Assembly (NCBI RefSeq): GCF_932526225.1
Contig: NC_064038.1
Span: 15,307,575 to 15,371,574, forward strand
Direction: 5' to 3'
Length of the DNA stretch: 64,000 nucleotides
From: Nematostella vectensis
Taxonomy: Eukaryota; Cnidaria; Anthozoa; Actiniaria; Edwardsiidae
Shown here: piece by piece, positions 32,668-42,150 of the stretch
Layout of the letters: the number at the start of each line of letters is the position of its first letter
Position numbering within the stretch: the stretch's first letter is position 1
Translations under genes and position numbers: made by a program
The notes under the pieces: generated by a model
What the model saw: only the letters and a program-made list of their open reading frames with translations
Databases searched by the model: none
Told to the model about the DNA's origin: nothing

Positions 32668-33671
32668 TCGGCACTCGCGGTGCTTTGCATTCGACGAACC
32701 AAGAACGCGGCTACGGCTAGAATGAGCAGCCACGCATTTTCGCCAGGGCATTTCACCGCTTCTCCTGCAGCCTTAAACACGAAGTTCGCGATGCTGCCTA
32801 CTAGCCCAGGGAGAAGCTCGCCTAGCTTTTTCCCGATGGCCTTACGCCCGTTACCGACCCCTCTGGCCACGGAGGAGAGCGACTTGCCGAGCGACGTCAC
32901 AATGGTCGCGATCGTCGTCGCTACGGCCAACCCGATAGCGGTGACGGTGAAACCGTACTTTTTGAAAATGGCTTTGATGCGCTCTCTTAGCGGCTTTTGG
33001 TTCTCGAGCTCTCGGTTTTCGCGTTCTAGTTCGTCAATCTCGGACAGCCTCTCCTCGCTGCGCTCACGGGCCTCTTGGCGGCGACTCTCTGACGTGTTAG
33101 GGTCGTCGATGGTCTCCCTGTCTGCGGCTACCACCCCTTGCAGCTTTTTGACTCGTTCCGTGTTTTCCTGGATGACCGCGTCTACCTCTGCCACGGACCC
33201 CATCGCCAGCTTGAAGCCTTTCAGCTTTGCAACGTCCTGTCGAACGCCCCCGTCCTCATTGAACAGCTGTCTTGGTTCAGTCCAACCCCCTTTGCCGAGG
33301 TTACGAACCCGTATTAGCGTCTTCCCCCTCTGGTCTGACTGGAACCGTATCAGATTCTCGTTAAGGTCTAGGTATTTCTCCCTGAGGGAATGGAGACCGA
33401 GTCTTGTCGCTGCACCCTCTGTGGTGAACGAGGTTTCAGCGGTCGTTTGCGTTGCGCTTCGCGTAGCCATGCTATGCGCAGCATGCATACGCGATGACGT
33501 GCTCGTCATTGGGATCGACTCCCCATCGTCGGGGTTAAACGGGATAAGGGGCGTCGTCTCGTCGTCCCCCGCTCCGCGATCGGCGGACGCACCCGGCAAG
33601 GTATCGTCAATGTCAACGTCAACATCACCCATGATGCGTGCACATGACTCGTGCAATGCTATATTAGACAT
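32451..33671 (-). CDS. Coiled-coil membrane protein of the nested element
   Basis: 406 codons without a stop. The N-terminus is acidic (GDVDVDIDDTLPG). A long charged coiled coil follows (RQEARERSEERLSEIDELER), then two hydrophobic segments (GFTVTAIGLAVATTIATIVT and WLLILAVAAFLV), then a basic low-complexity tail. It is probably a membrane-anchored virion or assembly protein. The last 70 residues overlap the convergent gene and may have arisen by loss of the original stop. This is the longest intact frame in the nested element. Confidence 0.6.
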   Translation of the reverse strand: MSNIALHESCARIMGDVDVDIDDTLPGASADRGAGDDETTPLIPFNPDDGESIPMTSTSSRMHAAHSMATRSATQTTAETSFTTEGAATRLGLHSLREKYLDLNENLIRFQSDQRGKTLIRVRNLGKGGWTEPRQLFNEDGGVRQDVAKLKGFKLAMGSVAEVDAVIQENTERVKKLQGVVAADRETIDDPNTSESRRQEARERSEERLSEIDELERENRELENQKPLRERIKAIFKKYGFTVTAIGLAVATTIATIVTSLGKSLSSVARGVGNGRKAIGKKLGELLPGLVGSIANFVFKAAGEAVKCPGENAWLLILAVAAFLVRRMQSTASADYPALRAVWSLFSPGPAAVMPCAACVRGEGAGAAPSACFFAGTEALLRRRDGTRSIPGSVTCCTLGCPPAML

Positions 33672-33711
33672 GTGTAACAGTCCGCACCATAGCCACGCGG
33701 CTTCGCACTTT

Positions 33712-33739
33712 ATGTATATATAGTATATATACGTATACG
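33712..33739 (+). promoter_or_regulatory. TATA-rich start region with ACGTATACG motif
   Basis: TATGTATATATAGTATATAT leads into ACGTATACG and then ATG at 33740. ACGTATACG-type repeats also occur upstream of the integrase start region (37330-37373), so this may be a promoter element shared by genes of the nested element. Confidence 0.45.
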
Positions 33740-35010
33740 ATGTCAGTCAGCGATAAACTTGACCCCCAACGAACACCCAGAACTCCTCTGGGGTTGAAAT
33801 CCGAGAGAACTGTTCACCGGGTCACTCTCAACCCGTCGACGGCCTCTCCAGGCGAGACGCTATATGTGGCGGTCCCAAAGCTATCGGAAGGCGTCACGCT
33901 CGTGCCTGGCTCCTTGAGGGTCGGTCTCGATCTCTCCATCTCAGGCCATGCAAATAATATTGTCGTAAACAACGTCGGCCGAAATCTCGTGAGCCGCCTG
34001 AAAATCACGTTTGCAGGAGAAACGCTCCAGGATACCAACCGCTACGACGTCTTCAAGACGTATGAGGAGCTTTACCTGTCCAAGGTCGAGAGAGAGGACC
34101 GCCTGGAGCAGGGCATGCAGTCATAAAACATGCGCCAGCTTCGCTCCAAGGCTGGCGATAAAGCGACTAGTAACGCAAAGGAGAACGCTCTAAACGCCGC
34201 CCACGGGGCGAGGTACACCATCCCGCTAGAACATTCTCTGCTGACGAACCATGGCGTACTGTACCCAAGGGCGCTCTCCGAGGCGCTGCTCTTTGAAATC
34301 ACGTTCGCAACGGTTGACCAGGTAGTAGTCGGAAGCGATGCTACCAAATTATCCTATGGCGTCAAAAATCTAGAGCTGGAATACGGAAGCCTGAGGGACG
34401 ACAACCTCGCCCGGTCTGCAGCCGCCGTCACCAAAACGGCACAACGTTCTTCTACGAGCAAGTGAAACTTCACAAGACCTTCGTGATTAGCAAAGGGACG
34501 GACAGCATAATCAACGAGAGTGTCAACCTGCCGCGAAGGTCTATGAGTGGTCTGTTGCTCCTCTTTGTGGAGCCATACACGGCAGGGGCTCGCGACTCTG
34601 AGAAGTTCGTGTACCCCGACATCAAGAGCGTTCGCGTTACAATCGGCGGCGTGCCAAACAGGCTCTTCAGCCAGGGGCTGCGCCCCACGGATTTCTGGAG
34701 GGAGGCGAAAAGGCGGTTCGTCCGCCCCTCCCCGGGGGGGCACAGCGGAGCGCCTGCCGCCCCGGCGGTCGGCCCCGAGTCGTTCTTTGGCGATGACAAG
34801 TTTGCTCTGTGGATCGACCTTCGAACGACGGACGACAGTTCTATCCATGGGGGTGGTCTCCGATTGGTCAATACCCGCGACGGTGTGCACCTCGAGATAA
34901 AACGCACGGCAAGCGGCACGGGTACCGTGTTTGTAAACTGTCACGTGTTTGTGGTGGCCGACGCCCAAATGAACCTTATGAACGGACAGCTAGAGTCCAT
35001 ACAATACTGA
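33740..35010 (+). pseudogene. Capsid-like protein of the nested element (putative major capsid)
   Basis: One frame from ATG 33740, interrupted by an in-frame TAA at 34124-34126, runs to about 34440. A frameshift then moves it to a frame ending at 35010. Blocks include GETLYVAVPKLSEGVTLVPG, NNVGRNLVSRLKITFAGETL, ARYTIPLEHSLLTNHGVLYP, and at the end NCHVFVVADAQMNLMNGQ. Beta-strand-rich segments, about 420 codons, and the place just before the packaging ATPase point to a double-jelly-roll capsid. A proline/glycine insert lies at 34720-34770. Confidence 0.65.
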
Positions 35011-35046
35011 GCACATACGCCGGAGCGTGTTTCTGCGCAAAGCGGT

Positions 35047-35780
35047 ATGGACCCGAAAAACATCCCATTTAACGCTCTCATCGTGGGCCCGACGTCATGC
35101 GGGAAGACCCGATTCATAGTGGACCGGCTGCGCGGCCCTTTCCGGGGCAGGTTTGACTACATCGTACTCATGTGCGCTACCTTTGTCTACAACAAAATAT
35201 ACGACGGCTTAGGCGAGGGCGACGATCGTCTGTTTGTCATCGCATCTGAGGCGGGTCAGATCGGCATACTGCTGAGGTTTGTCTCCGCTCTCTTCGAAGG
35301 CACTAATACGCTAATCATACTCGGCGACTGTGCGGCCTCGAAAGACGTAAAGAGGCGCTCTAACCAGCTCGCTACGTGGGTATCCGCGTGTGGGTGATCA
35401 CGCAGCAGCTCACCAGCATCACGAAGCTTTTCCGTGTGAACATCGCGGCCTTGGTGGTCTTCTATACCCCGAGCAAGGCGGACATGAAAGCTCTCCTGCA
35501 TGACTACGGCGCGGAGCTCTCAGAAGAGAAGATGAAAGAGTACATGAAGGCCCTCAAGACGAAAAAGTTCTCGAAGTTAGAGTTTTGCTTGCGTCCACGA
35601 CATAAAGGGCCGGATTTGGCGTCAGCGTTACACGTAGCACGTCATGTGAACACCGCCGGACAGGCAAGCGCTGACACGCGGTGTCAACACGAGTTAGCAG
35701 TCGCGGACTCACCAGTGGTTTGCCCCCCGAAGGGTACGCACAGTGGCGAGTCTGCCATCCCAGAGCAGACGTTCATTTGA
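35047..35780 (+). pseudogene. Packaging ATPase of the nested element (A32/FtsK-HerA type)
   Basis: The Walker A motif is FNALIVGPTSCGKTRFIVD at residues 8-26. The Walker B region reads NTLIILGDCAASKD, with G where an acidic residue often stands. A frame change near 35390 is followed by IRVWVITQQLTSITKLFRV and FYTPSKADMKALLHDYG, the sensor and C-terminal helices of this ATPase group. It is clearly different from the Polinton's own ATPase. It should translocate DNA into capsids. One frameshift inactivates it. The last 60 codons look non-homologous and may be read-through. Confidence 0.8.
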
Positions 35781-35828
35781 AAGCTTGCCACATCTTCAGC
35801 AACCAAGTAGTTGACACCGCGTGTCAAC
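35670..35828. promoter_or_regulatory. Pair of dyad-symmetric sites
   Basis: GTTGACACCGCGTGTCAAC (35810-35828) is a perfect palindrome around CGC. GCTGACACGCGGTGTCAAC (35670-35688) is a near-copy with one mismatch between the arms. They flank the start of the next small gene, so could be binding sites for a dimeric protein. Confidence 0.4.
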
Positions 35829-35832
35829 ACAA

Positions 35833-36439
35833 ATGGAGGAATCTCAAGGAAGTACTAGTGACCAGCCTGCCGGAACGGCAAACGGGTCAGCGGAACCTGA
35901 CAAACAAGCTGCTCATGAACCTGCACGTACGCCTTCGGCGTTGGCGGAGAGAATCACGAGCCCCGAACCACCCGCGACCCGACCTAAACACCCTGGACGA
36001 GTCGAAGCCGGAAGGCGCTTGGCAAAGTGGAACCGAATTAACAGTGCGAAGAAAGAGGCACTTCGTGTCGTGCAACACGTTGAGGTCGCTGGTCGCTAGC
36101 GAGCCGCAGGGACGCGAGGGCTTGCGCGCGCCGAAGATGCCTTCGGCACACACACCAGTCCCGGAAAGCAACTCTGCTTGGTCGGCTATCTCGGTTATCG
36201 GGGTCGCTGGTCTTCTAGTGTCATTGATCGGCCTCTACACACGTAGGCGGGAGCTTGCTGCCGCGTTCGCTCGTACACCAGCTGCTAACCAGCGAGCTAC
36301 CGATCCGCATGCTACCGAAGGTACCGACGGCGTGACTCCGCCCGCAAGGCCGCCGCTGGCGGCCGCACAGCAGACCGTTCCGGCGACAGCGCTTCGCGCT
36401 CCCGGACAATGCAAATCTCGGCTGTCATCCATGGAGTAA
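35833..36439 (+). pseudogene. Small single-pass membrane protein, frameshifted
   Basis: The first frame gives a polar head (EESQGSTSDQPAGTANGSAE) and a basic helix (GRRLAKWNRINSAKKEAL). After a frame change near 36100 a hydrophobic span follows (SVIGVAGLLVSLIGLY) then basic and proline-rich sequence. A type of small anchored virion protein is likely. I cannot name it. Confidence 0.45.
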
Positions 36440-36492
36440 GCAGACATTTAGACACGAGGGCCCTGCCCATATCCGCACGTCCGTGCACCGCA

Positions 36493-36717
36493 ATGTCGAC
36501 GACGCAGCAGAGCAAGATTACAAAGACCATCACCGACGCAGCAGTCATAACCGGCCTCGTCGCCGGTATCGGCTGGGTTGGGCGCAAGGTCTTACGCGAG
36601 GACTTCACCAAAGACCCCTCCTCGAACGCCATGAACTACGCAAAAATGACTGCCGCCGTTGCAGGTGCTGTCGCTTTGAAGGGTTACCTTGAGGACCAGA
36701 AGATCCTGCCCGTGTAA
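36493..36717 (+). CDS. Small hydrophobic protein, intact
   Basis: 74 residues from ATG 36493. It has two weakly hydrophobic helices (AAVITGLVAGIGWVGRKV and MTAAVAGAVALKGYLE) joined by a charged loop. No frame break. It sits in a run of small membrane-type genes between the ATPase and integrase. It may be a minor virion or membrane-active protein. No family is recognised. Confidence 0.6.
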   Translation: MSTTQQSKITKTITDAAVITGLVAGIGWVGRKVLREDFTKDPSSNAMNYAKMTAAVAGAVALKGYLEDQKILPV

Positions 36718-36854
36718 TAGTGTACTGTGGCACACGCGGGCCGCGTATTAGACTCGTGTACGTTTTATGCGCATGCGCCGCCGAAGCCATACACACAGCA
36801 CTTGAAGTGTGCGCACGTGAAGTGTGCGTACGTGAAACGTACACTCACTACTAG

Positions 36855-37280
36855 ATGGCCTCCATCGCGATTTTGGTTGGCGGCGCCGTCCTAAACGCGA
36901 CTGCATTCGTTGGTGGCAACTACCTCGCAAAGTTCCTGTCTAACGATGAGAGTCCTGCCTTAGCTGAGAAGGAGGGGCACGACAAGGCCCTAGAGAAATA
37001 CCAACAAGACTATGGACGCTACCAACAGCGGCGACAAAAAATCCTCGATTGGCAAGCTCAAAGTCGCGAGAGAGGGTCCCTCGCAAAGCAGAACTTCACC
37101 GACACCGACTACGCGCTCAAACTCTACAACCAGACCCGGCCAAAACAATCCCTGGAGTCGATGCGGGCCCCTGAGCTGTCCGACTACTACATCCCCAGAA
37201 AAACGCAGAAAAACGCCGAGTTGGCGTACATTGGCGCCGGCGCTCTCGCCATCGGCTACGCAGCTGGCCACTTGCTGTGA
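36855..37280 (+). CDS. Small membrane-anchored protein, intact
   Basis: 141 codons. Hydrophobic ends (SIAILVGGAVLNATAFVGG and YIGAGALAIGYAAGHLL) flank a charged helical middle (KALEKYQQDYGRYQQRRQK) and the block LSDYYIP. The frame is unbroken. It is preceded by GTACGTGAAACGTACACTC, rich in ACGT words. The two-anchor hairpin design suggests a virion or membrane protein. Function unknown. Confidence 0.62.
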   Translation: MASIAILVGGAVLNATAFVGGNYLAKFLSNDESPALAEKEGHDKALEKYQQDYGRYQQRRQKILDWQAQSRERGSLAKQNFTDTDYALKLYNQTRPKQSLESMRAPELSDYYIPRKTQKNAELAYIGAGALAIGYAAGHLL

Positions 37281-37329
37281 TGCAGCTGCCGTTCCAGCGC
37301 TGCGTCTAGGCGGCCTTTTTTCGTGCTGC

Positions 37330-37373
37330 GCGTATACGTATACGCATACGTATACGTACACGTTTACGTATAA
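37330..37373 (+). promoter_or_regulatory. CGTATA-rich tract upstream of the integrase
   Basis: CGTATACGTATACGCATACG and related words run for 44 bp. ACGTATACG is shared with the tract before the capsid-like gene. It lies about 110 bp upstream of the integrase ATG (37487). Confidence 0.4.
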
Positions 37374-37486
37374 GATGATTGCAGACCGAGCGCTTCGCGC
37401 AGCAGTGCGTATGCACTGCCCGAGCAGACGGCAAACGCCTGTTGGAGATTGATACACCTGTTGCAACGCATCGCGATACACACGTA

Positions 37487-38439
37487 ATGGCGGCGAAGCG
37501 CATGTCCGACGAAGAACTCGATGCGTTCCTTCGTCCTATATACTACGCCAGAGGCGGCTTCCAGGGAGTGACCGCTCTGCATGCCAAACCTCCTTAGGGT
37601 CAGCCTCCATAGACCGAGTGCGCAAGTGGGTAAGCTCGCAGCCCGTCGGGGGCTACACACAGAAACCCCCTCCTCCGACTACCTACGCCCACTTCTCGGA
37701 GCAGATACCAAACCGTATCCACCAGTCGGACCTGCTATTCTTGCCAACCGACCGCGAGTACAAGTATGCCCTGACTGTCTTCGACGTTGCTTCACGATAT
37801 AAAGCCGCCCGCCCACTGAGGACTAAGAGCGCGGCCGTCGTCTCCCGCGAACTCGCTGGAATCTATGCAGAGGGGCCTCTCACATGGCCTAAAGTCCTTA
37901 TGTTTGATGACGGCACGGAGTTCAAGGGTGCTACCACAAAGCTCCTAACAGACCACGGGGTGGAGGTCCGACGGGCTGAGCCAGGGCACCACAGGAGCCA
38001 AGCTTTCGTCTAGTCTTTCCACCGCTGGCTGGCACAGCGCCTATTTCGTGCGTAGTACTCGAAGGAGCTTGCATCCGGCGAGACAAACCGCGAGTGGGTT
38101 AATGCTTTGCCAATTGTCATCTCGGACATGAACGCAACGAAGACTCGCATGACTGGCTTTGCGCCTAAAGACGCCATAAAGCTGAGGCGCGTGCCTCTCA
38201 AAGCCGAAAAGCCCCCCTTAGAGGTCCCCTTAGAGGTAGGAACGGAGGTGTACATCGCCGTAAACGAGGAAGACCTTCAGGACAAGGGCCGACGGCGAGC
38301 GACGGACCCGTGGTGGACAAGCAAGGCATACCCAATACTAAAGAGGGTCATGGAGCCCGGACAGCCAGTGTTGTATTACACGGCGTACTCTAAGCACGGC
38401 TTCACGCGTTCGCAGTTGCGTAGCGTGACGCTAGCCTGA
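37487..38439 (+). pseudogene. Retroviral-type (rve) integrase of the nested element
   Basis: It opens MAAKRMSDEELDAFL with a Polinton-style head (IYYARGGFQGVTAL). After a frame change near 37595 the core follows: first catalytic Asp region NRIHQSDLLFLP, then KYALTVFDVASRYKAARPL, then VLMFDDGTEFKG with the second Asp. Where the catalytic Glu of the D,D,E triad is expected there is a TAG (38011-38013), followed in frame by SFHRWLAQRLF. A second TAG is at 38053-38055. The C-terminal part runs on to 38439. It is dead, but clearly related to Polinton integrases, which explains the 6-bp target duplication. Confidence 0.85.
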
Positions 38440-38506
38440 CGCTAGCGTGACAAAACAAATAAAAAAAAATCTGCTGATCGCGCTAGCGTCACCCTAGCGT
38501 GATCAG
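38415..38506. terminator. Intergenic region with GCTAGCGT inverted repeats between convergent genes
   Basis: GACGCTAGC, GCTAGCGTGAC, CGCTAGCGTCAC and CTAGCGTGATCAGCGC occur in a 90-bp stretch around an A-rich spacer. It separates the ends of the integrase and the helicase/HNH gene. Hairpins here could mark transcript ends for both. Confidence 0.35.
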
Positions 38507-38913
38507 CGCTTGTGCCTTCTATTGCAGCTGAGGCACGTGAGTCTGACATTCCACTTGTAGTGACCCTGACTGTCGTCCAGCCGGTCGATACTGAAGCATT
38601 GGGGATGACTCTTGGTGTACCCCTGAAGAAGAAGCTGAGTGCCACAGACCGTGCACTTCTTTTCCGCGTCAGCAATCATGCCGAGTACTAGGTCTACCGT
38701 CAGAACGTTGTGCGGTCCCGTGTACTTTGTGCGACCCTTTTGCCTGTCGTCTATAGCGTATCGCTTGATTCGCGCTATAATGAGCTCTTCACTGGGCGTA
38801 GCCTGCAGTCCTGTGGGAACCAAGGCACCGGGGGTGTTATCGGGGGGGATCACGCGGACTATCTGGTCGGCGAGCCGCACGCGGGAGATGCCGGTCTATA
38901 CAGCATTCGTGAT
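38503..38913 (-). pseudogene. HNH nuclease domain and helicase motif VI (C-terminus of the helicase gene)
   Basis: In this frame LEGWITNAV is followed by a TAG (38898-38896) and then TGISRVRLADQIVRVIPP, which looks like the end of a superfamily 1 helicase (motif VI). The HNH part follows: CTVCGTQLLLQGY, FSIDRLDDSQGHYKWN, LTCLSCNRRH, two Cys pairs around the ID..H..N core. No ATG precedes the domain, which supports its being the C-terminal part of the helicase protein rather than a separate gene. Confidence 0.65.
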
Positions 38914-40160
38914 CCAGCCTTCTAAGCTGTGGTATATGATAAACAAGCGTCTTGGAATCTGGATAGTCTTGCCCTGCACCAGGTGGACTGTCCCCAGCCC
39001 GCGTATTTCCACTCGAGGGGAAGCCCGTTAAGGACCGCGTCGAGAGGAACCTCGACTACCGTGCCTTTGTACGCGTCTGGCACGGGCACCGGCCGCCCTT
39101 GCTTGCGATAACGATGCGCGACGCTGGGATCGGGGTCAAAGCAGATGGTTGCTGGCAATCGGGGGTAGTTTTTCCTGTGGTGCTTTACCAATCGCTGCTG
39201 AACAAGGGCCCCCATCTTGTTGGTCGAGCACACCCACATATCGCTTGGGTGGGCCTGCTTCATCGCCGCTTCGAACGCCACCCCATCCCACTCCTCTCGA
39301 AACACCTCAAGCTGTTGGGAATCTGGCTGATGCAAAATCCGGCCCTTTATGTCGTGGAGCCTGGAGGAGGGCGCGGCAGAGCCGCAGTCGCATGTACTGT
39401 ACGGCTTTCCGCAGTCTTCACACAGGCAGCGGTAGTCGGACTCGAACCAGCGGATATTCCCATGTGCCCACTCCTTGAGCATATCGTGAGGCCCCTCTTT
39501 ATCTCCCCAGGGCGGGACCTGCCCATAGTCACCACAACACACTACCTGACACGGCCGCGTGGCGAGATACCCTAGGATGGCGTGTAGCACTTTAGTCTGT
39601 ACCTTACAGCACTCGTCAATGATAATCACTTCTGCGAGAAGGTCGAGTTTGTGCCCCAGCTCGGAAGGTCTCCACTCCTCTATCGGCTTCTCCGCTGGTA
39701 TGCAGAGGTAGTGGTGGTAGGTTTGAGCCTTCACCGCGCACGCGAGGCGCGGGTTGTTGCGATGGTCGTGGGCGAGGTCGTTCTCGGGGGTGAGCACCAC
39801 AACGTTGCGGCCGCGGAACATGCTCACAGCCCACTCGGTCTTCCCCGATCCTCCTTGGCCGGCTAGATACATCTTTGCAGAGGTTGCGGCCACTAGATCG
39901 CACGGCAGACTCGGCGCAGTGCTTGGCTCCCTTCGTGCGTGACTATAACACGCCCACACAGCCAGATCCTCGTGCTTCTGGGGATCGCTCTGTTTATAAA
40001 GCAAATGAGCACCTCTCGCACTTTTGCCTCGCGTGTTTTTGTGGCGGCACTGGTAGCGCGAAGCGCTGCCTTCTCCTGACATAACAAACGAAGCTCCCCC
40101 TCAGCCTCGAAGTCTAGGCCGTGGACGCTCGCGATCGCAGGTGGTTCAGTCGGAAGCTCC
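38914..40160 (-). pseudogene. Superfamily 1 DNA helicase of the nested element
   Basis: Walker A is KMYLAGQGGSGKTEW, Walker B is LLAEVIIIDECCKV, motif III is VVCCGDYGQVPP, and later blocks are VCSTNKMGAL and YKGTVVEVPL. A cysteine cluster (CLCEDCGKPYSTCDCG) is inserted between motifs III and IV, probably a zinc site. The frame is open from 40082 to 38922, then shifts into the motif VI/HNH frame. Upstream it joins, through frame changes near 40000 and 40200, with the 40173-41189 segment. In an element lacking PolB this is the likely replication factor. Confidence 0.8.
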
Positions 40161-40172
40161 GCCCAGGCGTGG

Positions 40173-41189
40173 TTATTGTGGCAAGGGATGCGGATTTGTG
40201 TGGGGTACACACTTGTACTTCCCCGAGTCCCACATAAGGTTGCCCAGGGCGTCCACGGCTACCAACTTTATCTCGAACTTCTTTTCCACCTCAAATAGGT
40301 CTTCTTTGGTGCATCCCGTAGTGGCCAGCTTCTTGTCAAATCGCTCGAGGATCTTGCCTCGTGTCTTGGTCAGATCAAGGGAGCGCGAGGTACCGCGGTT
40401 CCTCAAGTAGTCGGCAACATAGCTCACAACACAGTTTGCGAAGGCGTCACTCCCCTCTCGCTCAAACATTGGCCCAGGCTCCCCATTTTGCTCAGGTAAA
40501 GGGCGAAGCTCGTATCTCACGTAGACGAGGTACTCTCGTCCTTTCTCCCAAATACCGGCATCGATGCCTTCCAGGGCGCCGACTGCGATTTGGTCCCCTC
40601 TTTTGACTAACGACCCACCAATCTTGTGCTCCGAGCGCCCTTCCTCCTCCGTGATTGGCGCCAATGGCTCTGCGGGGGCCTTACCAACGACCGTGAAGAG
40701 TCCGTAACGCCGGTCGGGGTCTACCATCTCGAGCACCAGCGGCAGCACTGCGTTTGCCTTCAGAGACTCTCGCTCGTGCGAGACCCACCACACCGAGCCG
40801 TCGTCATTAGTATCAGGCCCCCGCATAACCGGCTTTAGAGCAATGACATCTGTTCCACCAAGATCTCGTATCTCCTGGTAAACACCGGCGCTTATGTCTT
40901 GGCCCCGAAAAGTGGCATCCACGCTTGGGAATCGAAGATGGGCGCCGCCGACGAAGAGAGAATAGTACTCCTCGGGGTCTAAGCTCTTTGGGCCCTCTTG
41001 CCGCCTTCCCGGCAGCAAAGGGTCGACTTCCTCTGTCCACACTTTCGCCGGTACGAGCGGCTTAAGCAGCTTGTGTTTGACACCGTCGGGGATGTCCTCG
41101 TCCAGGATGTTCTGGACCAGCCCTTCCAGTACGGCGGGCGCCTCTTTGTCAGGATTGCTATCGAGAATCTCCTCTATATAAGCGTCCAT
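40173..41189 (-). pseudogene. N-terminal domain preceding the helicase, unrecognised
   Basis: 338 codons open from ATG 41189. Blocks include PEEYYSLFVGGAHLRFPS, VWWVSHERESLKANAVLPL, KIGGSLVKRGDQIAVGALEG, EYLVYVRYELRPL, and DAFANCVVSYVADYLRNRG. It has no transmembrane segment and shows no motif that I recognise. Its position and orientation suggest it forms the head of one large replication protein with the helicase and HNH domains. A primase, nuclease or protein-primer role is possible but unproven. Confidence 0.5.
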
Positions 41190-41350
41190 GTTTGGGTATA
41201 CCCTGTGCCACCCAGTCTCCGACTGCCCGTATCACAAGCGGCGGGACGAGTGTTCGGGTATAACTTGTGCCACCAAGTCTCTAATTGCCCGTATCACAGC
41301 CGGCGGGACGAGTGTTTTGGTATGCCTTGTGCCACCCAGTATTAATTGCC
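41190..41350. repeat. Three tandem units of about 63 bp upstream of the helicase gene
   Basis: GGGTATAC-type, CTTGTGCCACC, AATTGCCCGTATCAC and GGCGGGACGAGTGTT words recur in order three times. The array lies between the start of the helicase gene and a Cys-rich gene. It could be a promoter or replication-origin array. Confidence 0.7.
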
Positions 41351-41641
41351 CGTACCGCGGGCTGCGATGTCAGACAGGACAAGTGCGAACCATTTCCGAG
41401 CGCGCCTCTCGACGCCACGCACCCTCTGCCCTTCACGATTCGCTCCGCAGGGGCGGCACAACCGCGTCTCTGACCGAGTCCCTATGCCGCAGATCCTGCA
41501 CGGCACGGGGAGGGGGATGCCCTTACGGAGTCTTTGGGGGTGGACCTTGCAGTAGGTGTCCATGCACCTCCGGCCGCACGTGTTTGCGTGGCCGACCTTT
41601 AGCCACCCGCAATAATCCTTTCCGCACCTCATCCTTCGAAC
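41342..41641 (-). CDS. Small cysteine-rich protein of the nested element
   Basis: It begins at about MRCGKDYCGWLK and contains HANTCGRRCMDTYCKVH, PVPCRICGIG and LCRPCGANREG, giving about ten cysteines in CxxC and CxxxC pairs. This suggests two or three zinc fingers. The tail is basic (VERRARKWFALVL). An upstream extension to 41680 is open but less Cys-rich. It may be a DNA-binding regulator, by analogy. Confidence 0.55.
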   Translation of the reverse strand, partial: VRRMRCGKDYCGWLKVGHANTCGRRCMDTYCKVHPQRLRKGIPLPVPCRICGIGTRSETRLCRPCGANREGQRVRGVERRARKWFALVLSDIAARGTGN

Positions 41642-41844
41642 GCTCGGTATACCACAGGGCAGACGGATGTCTAATTGCAATTCCTTGGGGGTTCGAACTG
41701 CATCATTGGAAAAATATAGCCATGATACTTCATAACAGCTTCATTTATTAGGGTGCGAGTCACAAAGTCCTTAAAAACGTATGTCATGAAGTACCAAGCT
41801 CAATTATCCAAGAGGGCGGCTCGACTCAAACACGGAATTAGACC

Positions 41845-42150
41845 TAAAGTGCTTGGCTGGAAACTTTCAGTAACAACCGAGGGGAAAGAAGAGGACGCCT
41901 TCGTAGATGGAGTTTTAAAGAGTTCGACCGCCTCTATGAAACTGTATTTCGGAAACAGGAGGCTTCTGTGGCAAACAAAGACTGCCATAAAATCGTAGAC
42001 CTCTGGCCGGCGATCGAGCGTTCGATAAAAAAGAACACACGACGGTATTCATCGCCCTATTATCGCTGCTTTAGCAGAGAAATCCCGAGAGAAGTCCTGA
42101 AAACAAGCACGACCAAACTGGGGATTGGGGGCAATTCAAGCACCACGTGA
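41845..42150 (+). CDS. Possible small gene ending at the right inverted repeat
   Basis: An open frame without ATG start reads FKEFDRLYETVFRKQEASVA and HKIVDLWPAIERSIKKNTRR, and ends GNSSTT with a TGA at 42148-42150, exactly at the inner edge of the inverted repeat. Basic and helical. It may be the C-terminus of a broken gene. Competing frames exist, so support is modest. Confidence 0.3.

Noticed and set aside
32680-33723. A 347-codon + strand frame in the inner element
   Set aside because: It is the complement of the coiled-coil membrane protein gene. The sense frame shows a coiled coil and membrane spans, whereas the + frame is serine/arginine-rich shadow sequence.
39099-39575. A 158-codon + strand frame inside the helicase region
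   Set aside because: It lies opposite the clear helicase motifs on the minus strand.
41680-41710. GGTTCGAA-like word that could be a tRNA B box
   Set aside because: The following bases do not fit the consensus, and no A box or cloverleaf can be drawn.
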